The notes under the pieces were generated by a model. That model searched no databases. It was not told the DNA's origin and was given only the letters and a program-made list of their open reading frames with translations. From Gammaproteobacteria bacterium (lineage in GTDB: Bacteria > Gemmatimonadota > Gemmatimonadetes > Longimicrobiales > Gaopeijiaceae), in the NCBI GenBank assembly GCA_009840525.1, contig VXNP01000050.1, positions 46,931-110,930 on the forward strand: 64,000 nt of DNA. Direction: 5' to 3'. The number at the start of each line of letters is the position of its first letter. Position 1 is the stretch's first letter. The translations under genes were made by a program, and so were the position numbers. Below, one piece after another: positions 9,116 to 17,131 of this stretch.

Positions 9116-10321
9116 GTGCCGAAACTCACCACGGAGCTGCGCGCACTCCATGACATCGCGCGCGTCAGCGGACTCGATCAGCGACGCTTCGGTCCCGAGG
9201 CCTACTGGACCATCCTCGAGCCCATCCTGGACGGCAGCACGACGCTGGCGTGCGAAAGGGTGGGCGAAAGCGCCGAGGGACGGCCCCTGCAGATGGTGTC
9301 GTTCGGCAAGGGCGAGGTGGGAGTGCTCGCGTGGTCCCAGATGCACGGGGACGAGAGCACCGCGACCATGGCGCTCGCGGACACTATCTCATTCTTGGCC
9401 CAGCACCCGGAACACGTTCTGGTTCGAGCCCTGTGCCGCCACCTGAGCCTGCATTTCGTCCCGATGCTCAACCCCGACGGCGCGGCCCGCTTTCAGCGCC
9501 ACAACGCGGCCGGGGTGGACGTGAACCGGGATGCCCGCCGACTCGCCACCCCGGAAGGGCGCGCGCTGAAGTCGGTGCACGACCGGATACGGCCCGCCTT
9601 CGGTTTCAACCTGCACGACCAGAGCCCGCGCTTTCGTGTCGGCGACTCGGGCCGCATGGCGGCTATCGCGCTCCTGGCGCCCGCCTACAGCGACAAACCC
9701 GAAGTCAGCGAGCGGCAGCGCACGGCGATGCGCGTGTGTGGCGTGGTGCGCAGGGCGATCGAACCGTTGGTGGGCGGGCACGTCACCCGCTACGACGACG
9801 CCTTCAACCCGCGGGCCTTCGGCGATCTCATGGGAACCTGGGGCGCGAGCACGATTCTGATCGAGTCCGGCGGATGGCCGGATGATCCGGACAAGCAGCA
9901 TCTGCGCATGGTGAACTTCGTCGGCATTCTGTCCGCCTTGGGTTCGATCGCCGACGGCAGCTACGAGCAGGCCGACCTCGCCCTATACGACGGGCTGCCT
10001 CCAAACGGGCGCATGGTGAGCGACCTCCTGCTGGCCGGGGGCACGCTGATCGCGCCGGGTGTTTCGCCGATGGTGGCCGACGTGCTCATCGAGTACGACG
10101 ACCCCCTGACGCGGTCAGGCCCCACCATCGTGGAGGTGGGCGACCTGGCGGACCGGGAAGCCCATGAAACGGTCGCGGCCGACGGACTCTTCGTGGTAGC
10201 CGGAGAGGGGCATCGCGCCCCGGACGGAAGCGCACGGATCGGCCCGGGCGCACCCGCCGACCTGGTGGTGGCGCGGGACCCCGCCGGAAAGGTGGTGGTG
10301 AGAAGGATCGGCCCGGGCTAG
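9116..10321 (+). CDS. M14-family zinc carboxypeptidase-like protein, cytoplasmic
   Basis: A 401-residue protein with the M14 metallopeptidase pattern in its first 260 residues: the zinc motif MHGDE (His77, Glu80), NPDG (119-122), DVNRD (135-139), the third zinc ligand His167 in FNLHDQ, and a glutamate in ILIESGG as candidate general base. Residues 270-401 form an added C-terminal domain ending in GAPADLVVARD, which I cannot assign. There is no signal peptide, unusual for a digestive M14 enzyme, so an intracellular substrate such as a peptidyl or acyl amino-acid conjugate is more likely. The start is GTG at 9116 with only a weak ribosome-binding site. The TAG stop overlaps the convergent nucleotidyltransferase stop in the palindrome CTAG. 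Confidence 0.8.
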   Translation: MPKLTTELRALHDIARVSGLDQRRFGPEAYWTILEPILDGSTTLACERVGESAEGRPLQMVSFGKGEVGVLAWSQMHGDESTATMALADTISFLAQHPEHVLVRALCRHLSLHFVPMLNPDGAARFQRHNAAGVDVNRDARRLATPEGRALKSVHDRIRPAFGFNLHDQSPRFRVGDSGRMAAIALLAPAYSDKPEVSERQRTAMRVCGVVRRAIEPLVGGHVTRYDDAFNPRAFGDLMGTWGASTILIESGGWPDDPDKQHLRMVNFVGILSALGSIADGSYEQADLALYDGLPPNGRMVSDLLLAGGTLIAPGVSPMVADVLIEYDDPLTRSGPTIVEVGDLADREAHETVAADGLFVVAGEGHRAPDGSARIGPGAPADLVVARDPAGKVVVRRIGPG

Positions 10322-11334
10322 GCGCCTTCGTTCGCCCCCGTCTCCTCGACCACCGAGTGGTCCGACACGTTCACCCTGCCCTCCACACCCCGCACGACCG
10401 CTCCCGCGCCCACCAGCGACCCTTCCAGGCGGGCTCCTTCCACGCGCGCCCCCGCGCCCACGATGGTATTCGTCACCCGGCTGCCGACCACTCGCGCCCC
10501 CCGCTCCAGCGTGACGTTGGGACCGAGAACGCTCCCTTTGGCAACCACATCCTCCTCCACCAGCACCGGATCGGCGAGCGAGCAGTCGCTCAGCCGCGCC
10601 GCGGCCGACACCGCCGCGCTCCCCGTCTCCAGCAGATGCCGATTGGTGCCCAGCAGCCCCTCGGGACTGCCGCAGTCGTGCCAGGAATCCACCGGTGCCG
10701 TGCGGATGCGCGCGCCGCGGTCCACCATGTACTGGAAAGCGTCCGTCAGGTAGTACTCCCCCGACGCGGCCGCAGGCGAGGCCAGCACATGGTCGATGCC
10801 CTCGAAGAGCAGGGCGGAATCGCGGATGTGGTAGAGACCGATGTTGGCGAGGCGGGAGACGGGCTGGTCCGGCTTCTCCACGATGCGCGTCATGGCACCG
10901 CCCGGGCCGGTTACGACGACGCCGTACTTCCAGTAGTCCTCGACCTCCCGCGTCCAGATGACCGCGCTCCATTCCGGAGAGAGCGTTCGCGCCGGCGACA
11001 GGTCGGCCTCGAACAGGGTGTCGGCGAACAGGATCAGCAGCTCGCCGTCCGCGTACGGCTGGGCCAGCTTGACCGCCCCCGCGGTTCCGTCCTGCACGGC
11101 CTGTACGACGTAGTGGACGGGCAGGTCCGGATACGCCTCTGCCATGTACCGGCGGATGACTTCGTCGAGATGGCCGACGATGAACACCATCTCGGTGACC
11201 CCGAAGCGCAGCAGCTCGTCGAGCAGATGCGCGAGGACCGGTCTCCCGGCGACGCGCACCAGCGGCTTGGGCAGGAGATGGGTGTGGGGCCGCAGCCTCG
11301 TTCCCTTGCCCGCAAGCGGAATGACGGCTTTCAT
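10318..11334 (-). CDS. sugar-phosphate nucleotidyltransferase with left-handed beta-helix tail
   Basis: A 338-residue cytoplasmic enzyme that couples a nucleoside triphosphate to a sugar 1-phosphate. The N-terminus carries the signature GKGTRLRPHTHLLPKPL (about residues 9-25), with the PKPL lysine that binds the sugar phosphate. FADTLFEAD gives the metal-binding aspartate, and VEKP and WHDCGSPEGLL are typical of glucose-1-phosphate thymidylyl- and uridylyltransferases. Residues about 250-330 have hexapeptide-like repeats (DCSLADPVLVEEDVVAKGS) as in a left-handed beta-helix. This resembles the two-domain RmlA/RfbA-like proteins of cell-envelope sugar pathways, but nucleotide and sugar cannot be fixed from sequence. 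ATG start. It stands alone between convergent and divergent neighbours. Confidence 0.88.
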   Translation of the reverse strand: MKAVIPLAGKGTRLRPHTHLLPKPLVRVAGRPVLAHLLDELLRFGVTEMVFIVGHLDEVIRRYMAEAYPDLPVHYVVQAVQDGTAGAVKLAQPYADGELLILFADTLFEADLSPARTLSPEWSAVIWTREVEDYWKYGVVVTGPGGAMTRIVEKPDQPVSRLANIGLYHIRDSALLFEGIDHVLASPAAASGEYYLTDAFQYMVDRGARIRTAPVDSWHDCGSPEGLLGTNRHLLETGSAAVSAAARLSDCSLADPVLVEEDVVAKGSVLGPNVTLERGARVVGSRVTNTIVGAGARVEGARLEGSLVGAGAVVRGVEGRVNVSDHSVVEETGANEGA

Positions 11335-11418
11335 GCAGTAGCCCTGTGTGAAGTTTGCGGCATTTCGTGGAGATTAACCGGCAGAATGGAATTCGGACGC
11401 GCTCCAACGTAAGATTAG

Positions 11419-12291
11419 GTGTTGCGAATTTCGTCTGTTTCGCCAACCGGACCTCCAAGGGGGGACAGGCTGAACCAGGAACTCTCTTTTACCGATCGTC
11501 TCAAGCGCGCGCTTGTGGCGACTACTTCCCGAACGTCGGCCGACGCCACCGATCGTCGTCTCGTGGGCCGCACCTATGCCATCCCTTTCGCCCAGGTATG
11601 GGAAGCTGCTCTCGATCTCGTTCGCGGTGAACTGCCGCGCTGGCATGCCCGCTGGTGGGACGAGGAGGAAGGCGTCATTCACGCCCTTACGCGGGGGCGC
11701 CTTTCCCGCCGCGCGAGCGATGTCGTGATTCGCGTCGGACTCGACGAGCAGGCGCAGACGCGGGTGGATCTCCGTTCGACTTCGCGCTCCAAGGGACTGG
11801 GGGACTTCGGCAGCAACACGAGGCTGATCGGCGCGTTCGTCGCTGCGTTGGACCGGAAGTTGACCAGGCCCCGGGCGCCGCTGGTCCCGGCCCGCAGGGA
11901 ATCCGTGCCTGCGAACGCTGGAGGAGACAACGAGCCTCCGGCGGGTGATTCCGCGCCCGTGGAAGTGGTTGTATCCGCAGTCGAAGAAGGGAACGGCGAA
12001 CAAGCCGTCATCCGCAGACATCGCGCGCGCGCTCCGAGGCGACGCGTCAGCCGGCGGGGACCCCGTTCCCGCCTCGCCCAGGCTCGCCGGGGAGTCCGCG
12101 GCCCGAGCCGCCGGTCCGGCAACTGGCGACAGGACCGCCCGCGCCCCGAGGCGCCCGCAGCCGGAGGCACCGCTCTCGACCCGGACCCGCGAACTGCCGA
12201 CGGTAGCCGGCCAGCCCGACGTCGCGTCGGTTGCCGACCGGCATCCCGCTCCCGGAGTCCCCGCGGCGGAAGGCGAGGGCAACGGCGCTAG
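11419..12291 (+). CDS. DUF1499-like protein with Arg-rich C-terminal tail
   Basis: Residues about 45-145 resemble DUF1499: a core beginning TYAIPFAQVWEAALDLV, then VIHALTRGRLSRRASDVVIRV, then the characteristic VDLRSTSRSKGLGDFGSNTRLIGAFV. The family has no settled function. After about residue 195 the protein becomes an Arg/Pro-rich, low-complexity tail. A neighbouring frame over the same bases reads as an Ala/Pro-rich linker with codon use closer to the flanking genes, so the tail may reflect a frameshift or may not be translated as shown. The GTG at 11419 is the longest start; GTG at 11515 is possible. It converges on the symporter gene with a 37 bp gap. The DUF core is fairly secure, the ends are not. 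Confidence 0.65.
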   Translation: MLRISSVSPTGPPRGDRLNQELSFTDRLKRALVATTSRTSADATDRRLVGRTYAIPFAQVWEAALDLVRGELPRWHARWWDEEEGVIHALTRGRLSRRASDVVIRVGLDEQAQTRVDLRSTSRSKGLGDFGSNTRLIGAFVAALDRKLTRPRAPLVPARRESVPANAGGDNEPPAGDSAPVEVVVSAVEEGNGEQAVIRRHRARAPRRRVSRRGPRSRLAQARRGVRGPSRRSGNWRQDRPRPEAPAAGGTALDPDPRTADGSRPARRRVGCRPASRSRSPRGGRRGQRR

Positions 12292-12328
12292 CCGAGTCGG
12301 CGCGGTCCGGCTCCGGTGGCCGTTGGCT

Positions 12329-13609
12329 TCATCCCACGGCGACCTGCGCATCCACGTGGTCTTCGCCCTCCGAACGCGCGATGATGGCGGCGCCGCACGA
12401 ATCGCTGTAGACGTTGACCGCCGTCCGCGCCATGTCCAGTGGGCGGTCGATCGCGAGCATCGCCCCGACAATCAGGGCAGCGTCGGCGTTCCCGCCAAGC
12501 CCGATGGCCTCCAGCACGATGAAGATGACCACGAGGCCGGCCGAGGGCACCGCAGCAGCTCCGATGGAAGCAAGAAGCGCGGTCAGCACGACCGTAGCCT
12601 GCGTCATGAAGCTGAGGTCGGCGCCCAGAGCCTGGGCGATGAAGAGCGCCCCGACGCATTCGAAGACCGCCGTTCCGTCCATGTTCACCGTGGCGCCCAT
12701 GGGCAGCACGAAGGACGACACCTTGTTGGAAACGCCCACCTTCTCGCGCACGGTTTTGATCGTCACCGGAAGCGTCGCGCCCGAGGAACTGGTCGAGAAG
12801 GCGACCAGGAGCGGCTCGAGCATGTTGCGGAAGTGGATGATCGGCGAAATGGGGCGCCCGGATGCCAGACGTCCTCCGAAGTACAGCACCAGCGGCAGCG
12901 TGATGAAGAGGTGAATCGTCAAACCCGAAGCGAGCGTCGCGATGTACTTGGCCAGCGTTCCGAACGCGTCGAATCCGGTCGTGCCCACCATCCTCGTGAT
13001 GAGGGCCAGGACGCCGATCGGCAGCAGCTTGATGATGCCGGACGTGAGCGCCATCATCGCCTTGAAGAAGGCGTCGAAGATGTCGGTGATGATGACGCGC
13101 GGGCGTTCCGGCAGCGTCGTGATGGCTGCGCCGAAGACGATGCAGAAGAAGATGATCGCCAGCATGTCCCCGGTTCCGGCCGCGCCCACGAAGTTGATCG
13201 GCACGATGTCGAGGATCAGCTGGATGAACGAGTCCGGCGTGTCGACCAGCATGGGATCCGTGGATGCTTCGACGATATTGGAATCCACACCCGGCCGGAT
13301 GAGGTTGACCATCATGAGCCCCACCGAAGCGGCGAGGAAGCTCGACACGACGTAGTATCCCAGCGTCTTGCCGAACAGGCGGCCCACGGCCCGGCCTCCG
13401 CCCACCGACGCCACTCCGGACACGATCGAGGTGAGCACCAGCGGCACGATGATCATCCTCAGAAGGCGCATGAACAGTTCGCCGATCCAGCCGATCGCCT
13501 CGGCCCCGGCTTCGCCGAAGGTGACCCCGGCGAGCGAACCCAGGATCATCGCGGCAAGAACCTGCCAGTGCAGCCGCTTGTAGAAGGGGAGGTCCGGATT
13601 GTATTCCAT
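12329..13609 (-). CDS. dicarboxylate/amino acid:cation symporter (DAACS family)
   Basis: A 426-residue inner-membrane transporter of the GltP/DctA/SdcS family. The signatures are the N-terminal LFMRLLRMIIVPLVLTSI helix, the serine-rich re-entrant hairpin TSSSGATLP (about residue 275) and the substrate/cation-site helix VLPMGATVNMDGTA, followed by a second hairpin near GAAAVPSAG. These proteins import glutamate, aspartate or C4-dicarboxylates with sodium or protons. Length and topology (eight helices plus two hairpins) match the family. ATG start at 13609. It is a single-gene unit, convergent with the DUF1499 gene and divergent from the lipoprotein gene at 13724. Confidence 0.93.
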   Translation of the reverse strand: MEYNPDLPFYKRLHWQVLAAMILGSLAGVTFGEAGAEAIGWIGELFMRLLRMIIVPLVLTSIVSGVASVGGGRAVGRLFGKTLGYYVVSSFLAASVGLMMVNLIRPGVDSNIVEASTDPMLVDTPDSFIQLILDIVPINFVGAAGTGDMLAIIFFCIVFGAAITTLPERPRVIITDIFDAFFKAMMALTSGIIKLLPIGVLALITRMVGTTGFDAFGTLAKYIATLASGLTIHLFITLPLVLYFGGRLASGRPISPIIHFRNMLEPLLVAFSTSSSGATLPVTIKTVREKVGVSNKVSSFVLPMGATVNMDGTAVFECVGALFIAQALGADLSFMTQATVVLTALLASIGAAAVPSAGLVVIFIVLEAIGLGGNADAALIVGAMLAIDRPLDMARTAVNVYSDSCGAAIIARSEGEDHVDAQVAVG

Positions 13610-13723
13610 GGGTAGCTACTCTGAGGAGGGGATGGATGGGCGTCGCGAGCGAGGTTGGGGCTGGGTCAAGGGCAGCAACGTGGTGAGCGGGACGGGGTTT
13701 CGTCAAGCTCTGGTTCCGCCCCG

Positions 13724-14659
13724 ATGAGCGCGGTTCGCATGCTCTCCGCGGCGCTCCTGGTGACCGTCGCATGCACCGCCGAGCCCGGGAACCCCGGCAG
13801 CGCGCGCGTCGAAGACCCGGCGCTTGCCCCGCTGGACTCGTTCGCGGGCAATCGGTACGAGCGTCATCTGGCCTTCTTTGCGTTAGAGGATGAGAGCCCG
13901 CTGGTGGTTGCCTGGTCGTTCTCGGCGAGCACCCGTGAAGAGGCTGTCGACCGGGACGCCCGCATCTGGCTGGCGCGCGGAGGCGTGTGGGACGCCTTCT
14001 TCCAGTCCTCGTGGGAGACCCCCCCGGTCCGGGCGCCATGGCGCATCATCCCGCACGATGGCATCCGCATCATCGTTGCGGAACGGGATGCGCTGACGGC
14101 CCTCCTGTATCGCAGCGCGGGCCGGGAACTGGAGATGTGGCTCGGGGAGGCGATGGCGGGATGGAGCAGTCGTCCCGGAGAACTGGTCCAGGTGAGAGAG
14201 GCCTCGACCATTGTCTCCGAGAACGCCCTGGCCGGGACGCTGGTCGACATCTCTTTCGCGCGCCAGGCCTCGGACGCGATGCCCGAAAGCTGGGCGCTTC
14301 TCGTTTCCGAGGACATCCATGTGTTTCTGCGCGGACCCTTCGATGCGGCCGCCGACTCCACGTTCCAGGGATGGGGCAGGCTGCGCGCGCGCAATTTCGA
14401 CTGGCCGGGCGTGACGGTGACGGCCACCCGCTCGAGGGCGTTCGAGCCGGCCCGGCGCGACGTTCCGGTGGCGTGGCGCTTCCAGTCGCCCGACGCCGAC
14501 CTTACCGGTAGAATCGAGGCCATGAGCACGCACATGGAGGCCGGGGATGGGCCGGGTCCTCAACTGCCCCTGATCGCCATCTCCGAAGTGGAAGGCTCGA
14601 TCACGATCGAGACCGTCCCCTATCCCGTGCGCGGCATCCTCTACCATCGCGCACCATGA
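13724..14659 (+). CDS. hypothetical lipoprotein
   Basis: A 311-residue protein that I do not recognise. The first 20 residues are a signal ending in LLVTVACT, a lipobox, so it is probably anchored in a membrane facing the periplasm. The mature part is acidic and beta-strand-like, with FFALEDESPLVVAWSFSAS near the start and IAISEVEGSITIETVPYPVRG at the end, and no cysteine or metal motif. ATG at 13724 was preferred to upstream codons because it begins the signal peptide. It is followed at 13 bp by the DUF445 gene on the same strand, so the two are likely co-transcribed. Confidence 0.65.
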   Translation: MSAVRMLSAALLVTVACTAEPGNPGSARVEDPALAPLDSFAGNRYERHLAFFALEDESPLVVAWSFSASTREEAVDRDARIWLARGGVWDAFFQSSWETPPVRAPWRIIPHDGIRIIVAERDALTALLYRSAGRELEMWLGEAMAGWSSRPGELVQVREASTIVSENALAGTLVDISFARQASDAMPESWALLVSEDIHVFLRGPFDAAADSTFQGWGRLRARNFDWPGVTVTATRSRAFEPARRDVPVAWRFQSPDADLTGRIEAMSTHMEAGDGPGPQLPLIAISEVEGSITIETVPYPVRGILYHRAP

Positions 14660-14672
14660 GCCGCGTCGCCCC

Positions 14673-16241
14673 TTGCTCGAGAACCTGATCGCCCCGCTGC
14701 TCACCATCGCCTTCGGTGCGCTGGCGGGCGGGCTGACCAACTCGGTCGCAATCTGGATGCTCTTCCACCCTTACGAGCCGCTGCGCGTGCGCGGCAGGAG
14801 GATCGGCTTTCTGCAGGGCGCGATTCCCAAGAACCAGCCCCGCCTGGCCGCGGCCGTCGGGCGCACGGTGGGGAACCGCCTGCTCACCGAATCCGACCTG
14901 GAGCGGACCTTCGCGGACGAGGAATTCCGACGCGCCTTCGACCGGCGCCTGGGCGAGTTCGTGGACGTGCTGCTGCTGGAGGAGCGCGGTTCTCTCCGGG
15001 AGATGCTGCCCGAGTCGATCCTGCCCGAAGTGGAATCGGCGCTGCACCACTCGGCGGCCAGGGTCCGCGAGCAGATCGCGGCCTGGCTCGGCTCCGAGGA
15101 GTTCGAGCGTGCGGTCGCCGACCGCGCCGGGTCGGTGGTGGAAGCGCTCTCCGACGTGCCCATCGGCGGGGCGCTCACGCCCGCCCGCAGCGCCGCTCTG
15201 GCGTCCGCCCTCGACGGGTGGATGGAGGGCACGCTGGGCAGCGACGGCTTCTACCGCGCGGTGGACGACTACCTGTCGTCGGCCGCCCGGTCGCTGCTCT
15301 CACCCGAGAAGACCTTCGAGCAGACGATTCCGCCCGGAATGGTGGCGGCATTCGAGCGCGGGCTCTCCAACTACCTGCCGCTGGCGATCGCCCGGCTCGG
15401 CGCCCTGCTGGAGGACGATCGGGCGCGGGCCCGCTTCGAGCGGGGCATCCACGACCTGTTGCAGCGCTTCCTGCGCGACCTGCGCTTCCACCAGCGGGTG
15501 GTGGCGCGCCTGGTCATCACCGAAGACACCGTGGATCGGGTGCTGGACACCATCCGGGAAGAGGGCGCGGAGCAGATCGCGAGCCTGCTGAAGGATCCCG
15601 CGGTCCAGGCGGCCATGTCGCGCGGCATCAACGACGCGGTCGTCGACTTCCTGCGCCGCCCCGTCCACCTGGTGCTGGGCGAGGCTGACAGCGAGAGCGT
15701 GGTCGCGGCCCGCCGCACGCTGGCCGACTGGGTGGCTTCGACGGCCCGCGATCCCGCCACGCGCAGCTTCCTGGTGGAGAAGCTCGAGGCGGCCCTCCAC
15801 GAAGCGGGTGCGCGAAGCTGGGGCGAGGTGCTGGAACGCGTACCTCCCGCGTCGATCGCGGGGGGGCTGGTATCGCTCGCCCGGAGCGACGCCGCCGCCC
15901 AACTGATCGACGGCACCACCCGCCAGTTGGTGGACACCGTCCTCGACCGCCCCATCGGTGTTCCCGCGCGCTGGCTTCCGGATGGCGCCGCCGACCGTCT
16001 GAAAGAGGGATTGAGCGCACCGGTCTGGGAATGGCTGCAGGCCCAGGTGCCCGCCGTGGTTCGGCAGATCGACGTGGCGCGTCGCGTCGAGGAGAAGGTG
16101 CTGGCGTTTCCCGCCGCGCGCATGGAGCAGATCGTTCGGCGGGTGACGGAGCGGGAGCTGAAGCTGATCGTGCGGCTGGGCTACGTGCTCGGCGGGATCA
16201 TCGGCACCGTGCTGGTGCTCGTCACCCGGCTGGTGGGGTAG
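14673..16241 (+). CDS. DUF445 family membrane protein
   Basis: A 522-residue protein with the DUF445 (YheB-like) layout. An N-terminal membrane helix contains GALAGGLTNSVAIWMLFHPYEP, then GFLQGAIPKNQPRLAAAVG, then a long, mostly helical soluble region rich in Arg/Glu/Leu, and a C-terminal membrane helix (GYVLGGIIGTVLVLVTRLVG). B. subtilis YheB is a member; the molecular role is unknown, though the family tends to be membrane-associated. The start is a TTG at 14673, the only in-frame start that keeps the conserved first helix; an ATG at 14656 is in another frame and stops at once. It probably forms an operon with the lipoprotein gene upstream. Confidence 0.85.
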   Translation: MLENLIAPLLTIAFGALAGGLTNSVAIWMLFHPYEPLRVRGRRIGFLQGAIPKNQPRLAAAVGRTVGNRLLTESDLERTFADEEFRRAFDRRLGEFVDVLLLEERGSLREMLPESILPEVESALHHSAARVREQIAAWLGSEEFERAVADRAGSVVEALSDVPIGGALTPARSAALASALDGWMEGTLGSDGFYRAVDDYLSSAARSLLSPEKTFEQTIPPGMVAAFERGLSNYLPLAIARLGALLEDDRARARFERGIHDLLQRFLRDLRFHQRVVARLVITEDTVDRVLDTIREEGAEQIASLLKDPAVQAAMSRGINDAVVDFLRRPVHLVLGEADSESVVAARRTLADWVASTARDPATRSFLVEKLEAALHEAGARSWGEVLERVPPASIAGGLVSLARSDAAAQLIDGTTRQLVDTVLDRPIGVPARWLPDGAADRLKEGLSAPVWEWLQAQVPAVVRQIDVARRVEEKVLAFPAARMEQIVRRVTERELKLIVRLGYVLGGIIGTVLVLVTRLVG

Positions 16242-16250
16242 CAGCCCGGC

Positions 16251-16484
16251 CTATCTGGACAGGTCGAACGGCCCGCGGGACCTCTGACGGCGACGGTGCG
16301 ACCCCCGCTGCTGCTTCTTCTGCATCAGGCCGAGGAAGGTGAAGTGGCGGGTGGCCTTCTCCCGCGGAAGGTTCTTGCCCATTCGTTCTTCGACCTCTTC
16401 CACGGTGGGGCCTTTGCCGAAGGAGAGTCCCAGAAAGACCCCGAGCGCAAGCGCGAGGACGCCGCCCAGTATCTTCAGCAGCAT
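16251..16484 (-). CDS. small membrane protein, 77 aa
   Basis: Starts at an ATG with a strong GGAGGA site 4-5 bases upstream. One N-terminal membrane helix (LLKILGGVLALALGVFLGLSFG) is followed by an acidic stretch (VEEVEERMG) and a very basic tail (KKQQRGSHRRRQRSRG). Topology is probably N-terminus outside with the basic tail in the cytoplasm, by the positive-inside rule. No family was recognised. It is the last gene of a long minus-strand run and ends 10 bp from the convergent DUF445 gene. The other tiny membrane protein lies 22 bp upstream. Confidence 0.6.
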   Translation of the reverse strand: MLLKILGGVLALALGVFLGLSFGKGPTVEEVEERMGKNLPREKATRHFTFLGLMQKKQQRGSHRRRQRSRGPFDLSR

Positions 16485-16506
16485 TCAGTCCTCCCCCGAG
16501 GAGTGC

Positions 16507-16653
16507 TCAGCGCCTGAGCGACTCCGGCACCAGAAGGAGCATCAGGCCGGTGACCATCATGATCGCGACCGCGTTGGTTCCCACCGCGACCAGCGCCACG
16601 ACGCCCCAGAAGACCACGTGGGTGAAGATGTAGCCGCCAGGCACCCAGCTCAT
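16507..16653 (-). CDS. very small membrane protein, 48 aa
   Basis: A short frame starting at an ATG with GAGGG about 4 bases upstream. The peptide has one or two hydrophobic segments (FTHVVFWGVVALVAVGTNA, IMMVTGLMLLLVPESLRR) and no soluble domain. It sits 22 bp before the 77-residue membrane protein gene and about 95 bp after cutA, on the same strand. The ribosome-binding site, membrane character and tandem arrangement support a real gene, but its length leaves doubt. Confidence 0.5.
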   Translation of the reverse strand: MSWVPGGYIFTHVVFWGVVALVAVGTNAVAIMMVTGLMLLLVPESLRR

Positions 16654-16747
16654 GTTTCCCTCGCGCGACCGGTTGGGTGTTCGTGGAGACGGGAGGCGAA
16701 TCCCGCGATGCCGGCACCAATATGGGTCCCGCGGGGAAGCCTGTCCA

Positions 16748-17101
16748 TCAGGTCTGCGCGTCGGCGTGCCCGGACGGCGCGGCGCGGGTCTCTTCGACAA
16801 CCCACTCCAGGTAGCCGGGATTGCCGCCCGCAACGGGAAGAGCGAGGATCTCGGGGACTTCGTAGGGGTGAAGTTCGCGCGTCCGCCGCGTGAGCGCTTC
16901 GACCCGGTCGGCCGCCGTCTTGAGCACCACCAGCGCCTCTTCCTCCTCCTCCACCGCGCCCTGCCAGCGGTACACCGACGTCACTGCCGGCACCACGCTC
17001 CCGCACGCGGCCAGCCGTTCCTCCACCAGGGCGCGGGCAAGTTGCCGCCCGGCTTCGGCTCCCGGCGTTGAAATCAGCACCACCCGGTGCGCGTCGGACA
17101 C
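16748..17101 (-). CDS. cutA: divalent-ion tolerance protein CutA
   Basis: A CutA1 family protein of 117 residues, a small trimeric ferredoxin-like fold. Diagnostic features are the start VVLISTPGAEAGRQLARALVEERLAACGSVVPAV, with the conserved Ala-Ala-Cys, then SVYRWQGAVEEEEEALVVLKT, and RELHPYEVPEILALPV. CutA binds copper and other divalent ions in vitro; its physiological role is debated. The GTG at 17101 has GAGGGAG at the right distance; an in-frame TTG six bases earlier is too close to that site. It follows the acyl-CoA ligase gene by 30 bp and is probably in the same operon. Confidence 0.93.
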   Translation of the reverse strand: MSDAHRVVLISTPGAEAGRQLARALVEERLAACGSVVPAVTSVYRWQGAVEEEEEALVVLKTAADRVEALTRRTRELHPYEVPEILALPVAGGNPGYLEWVVEETRAAPSGHADAQT

Positions 17102-17131
17102 CCGCAACTCCCTCGATTCCGGAAGGACCGC

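Noticed and set aside
8812-9156. Possible 114-residue minus-strand gene
   Set aside because: No family match, no ribosome-binding site and overlap with the M14 gene start; kept only as intergenic.
11945-13615. Plus-strand frame of 556 codons
   Set aside because: Its second half is antisense to the DAACS symporter, which has all family motifs; the His/Glu/Arg-rich translation is a GC-bias artefact.
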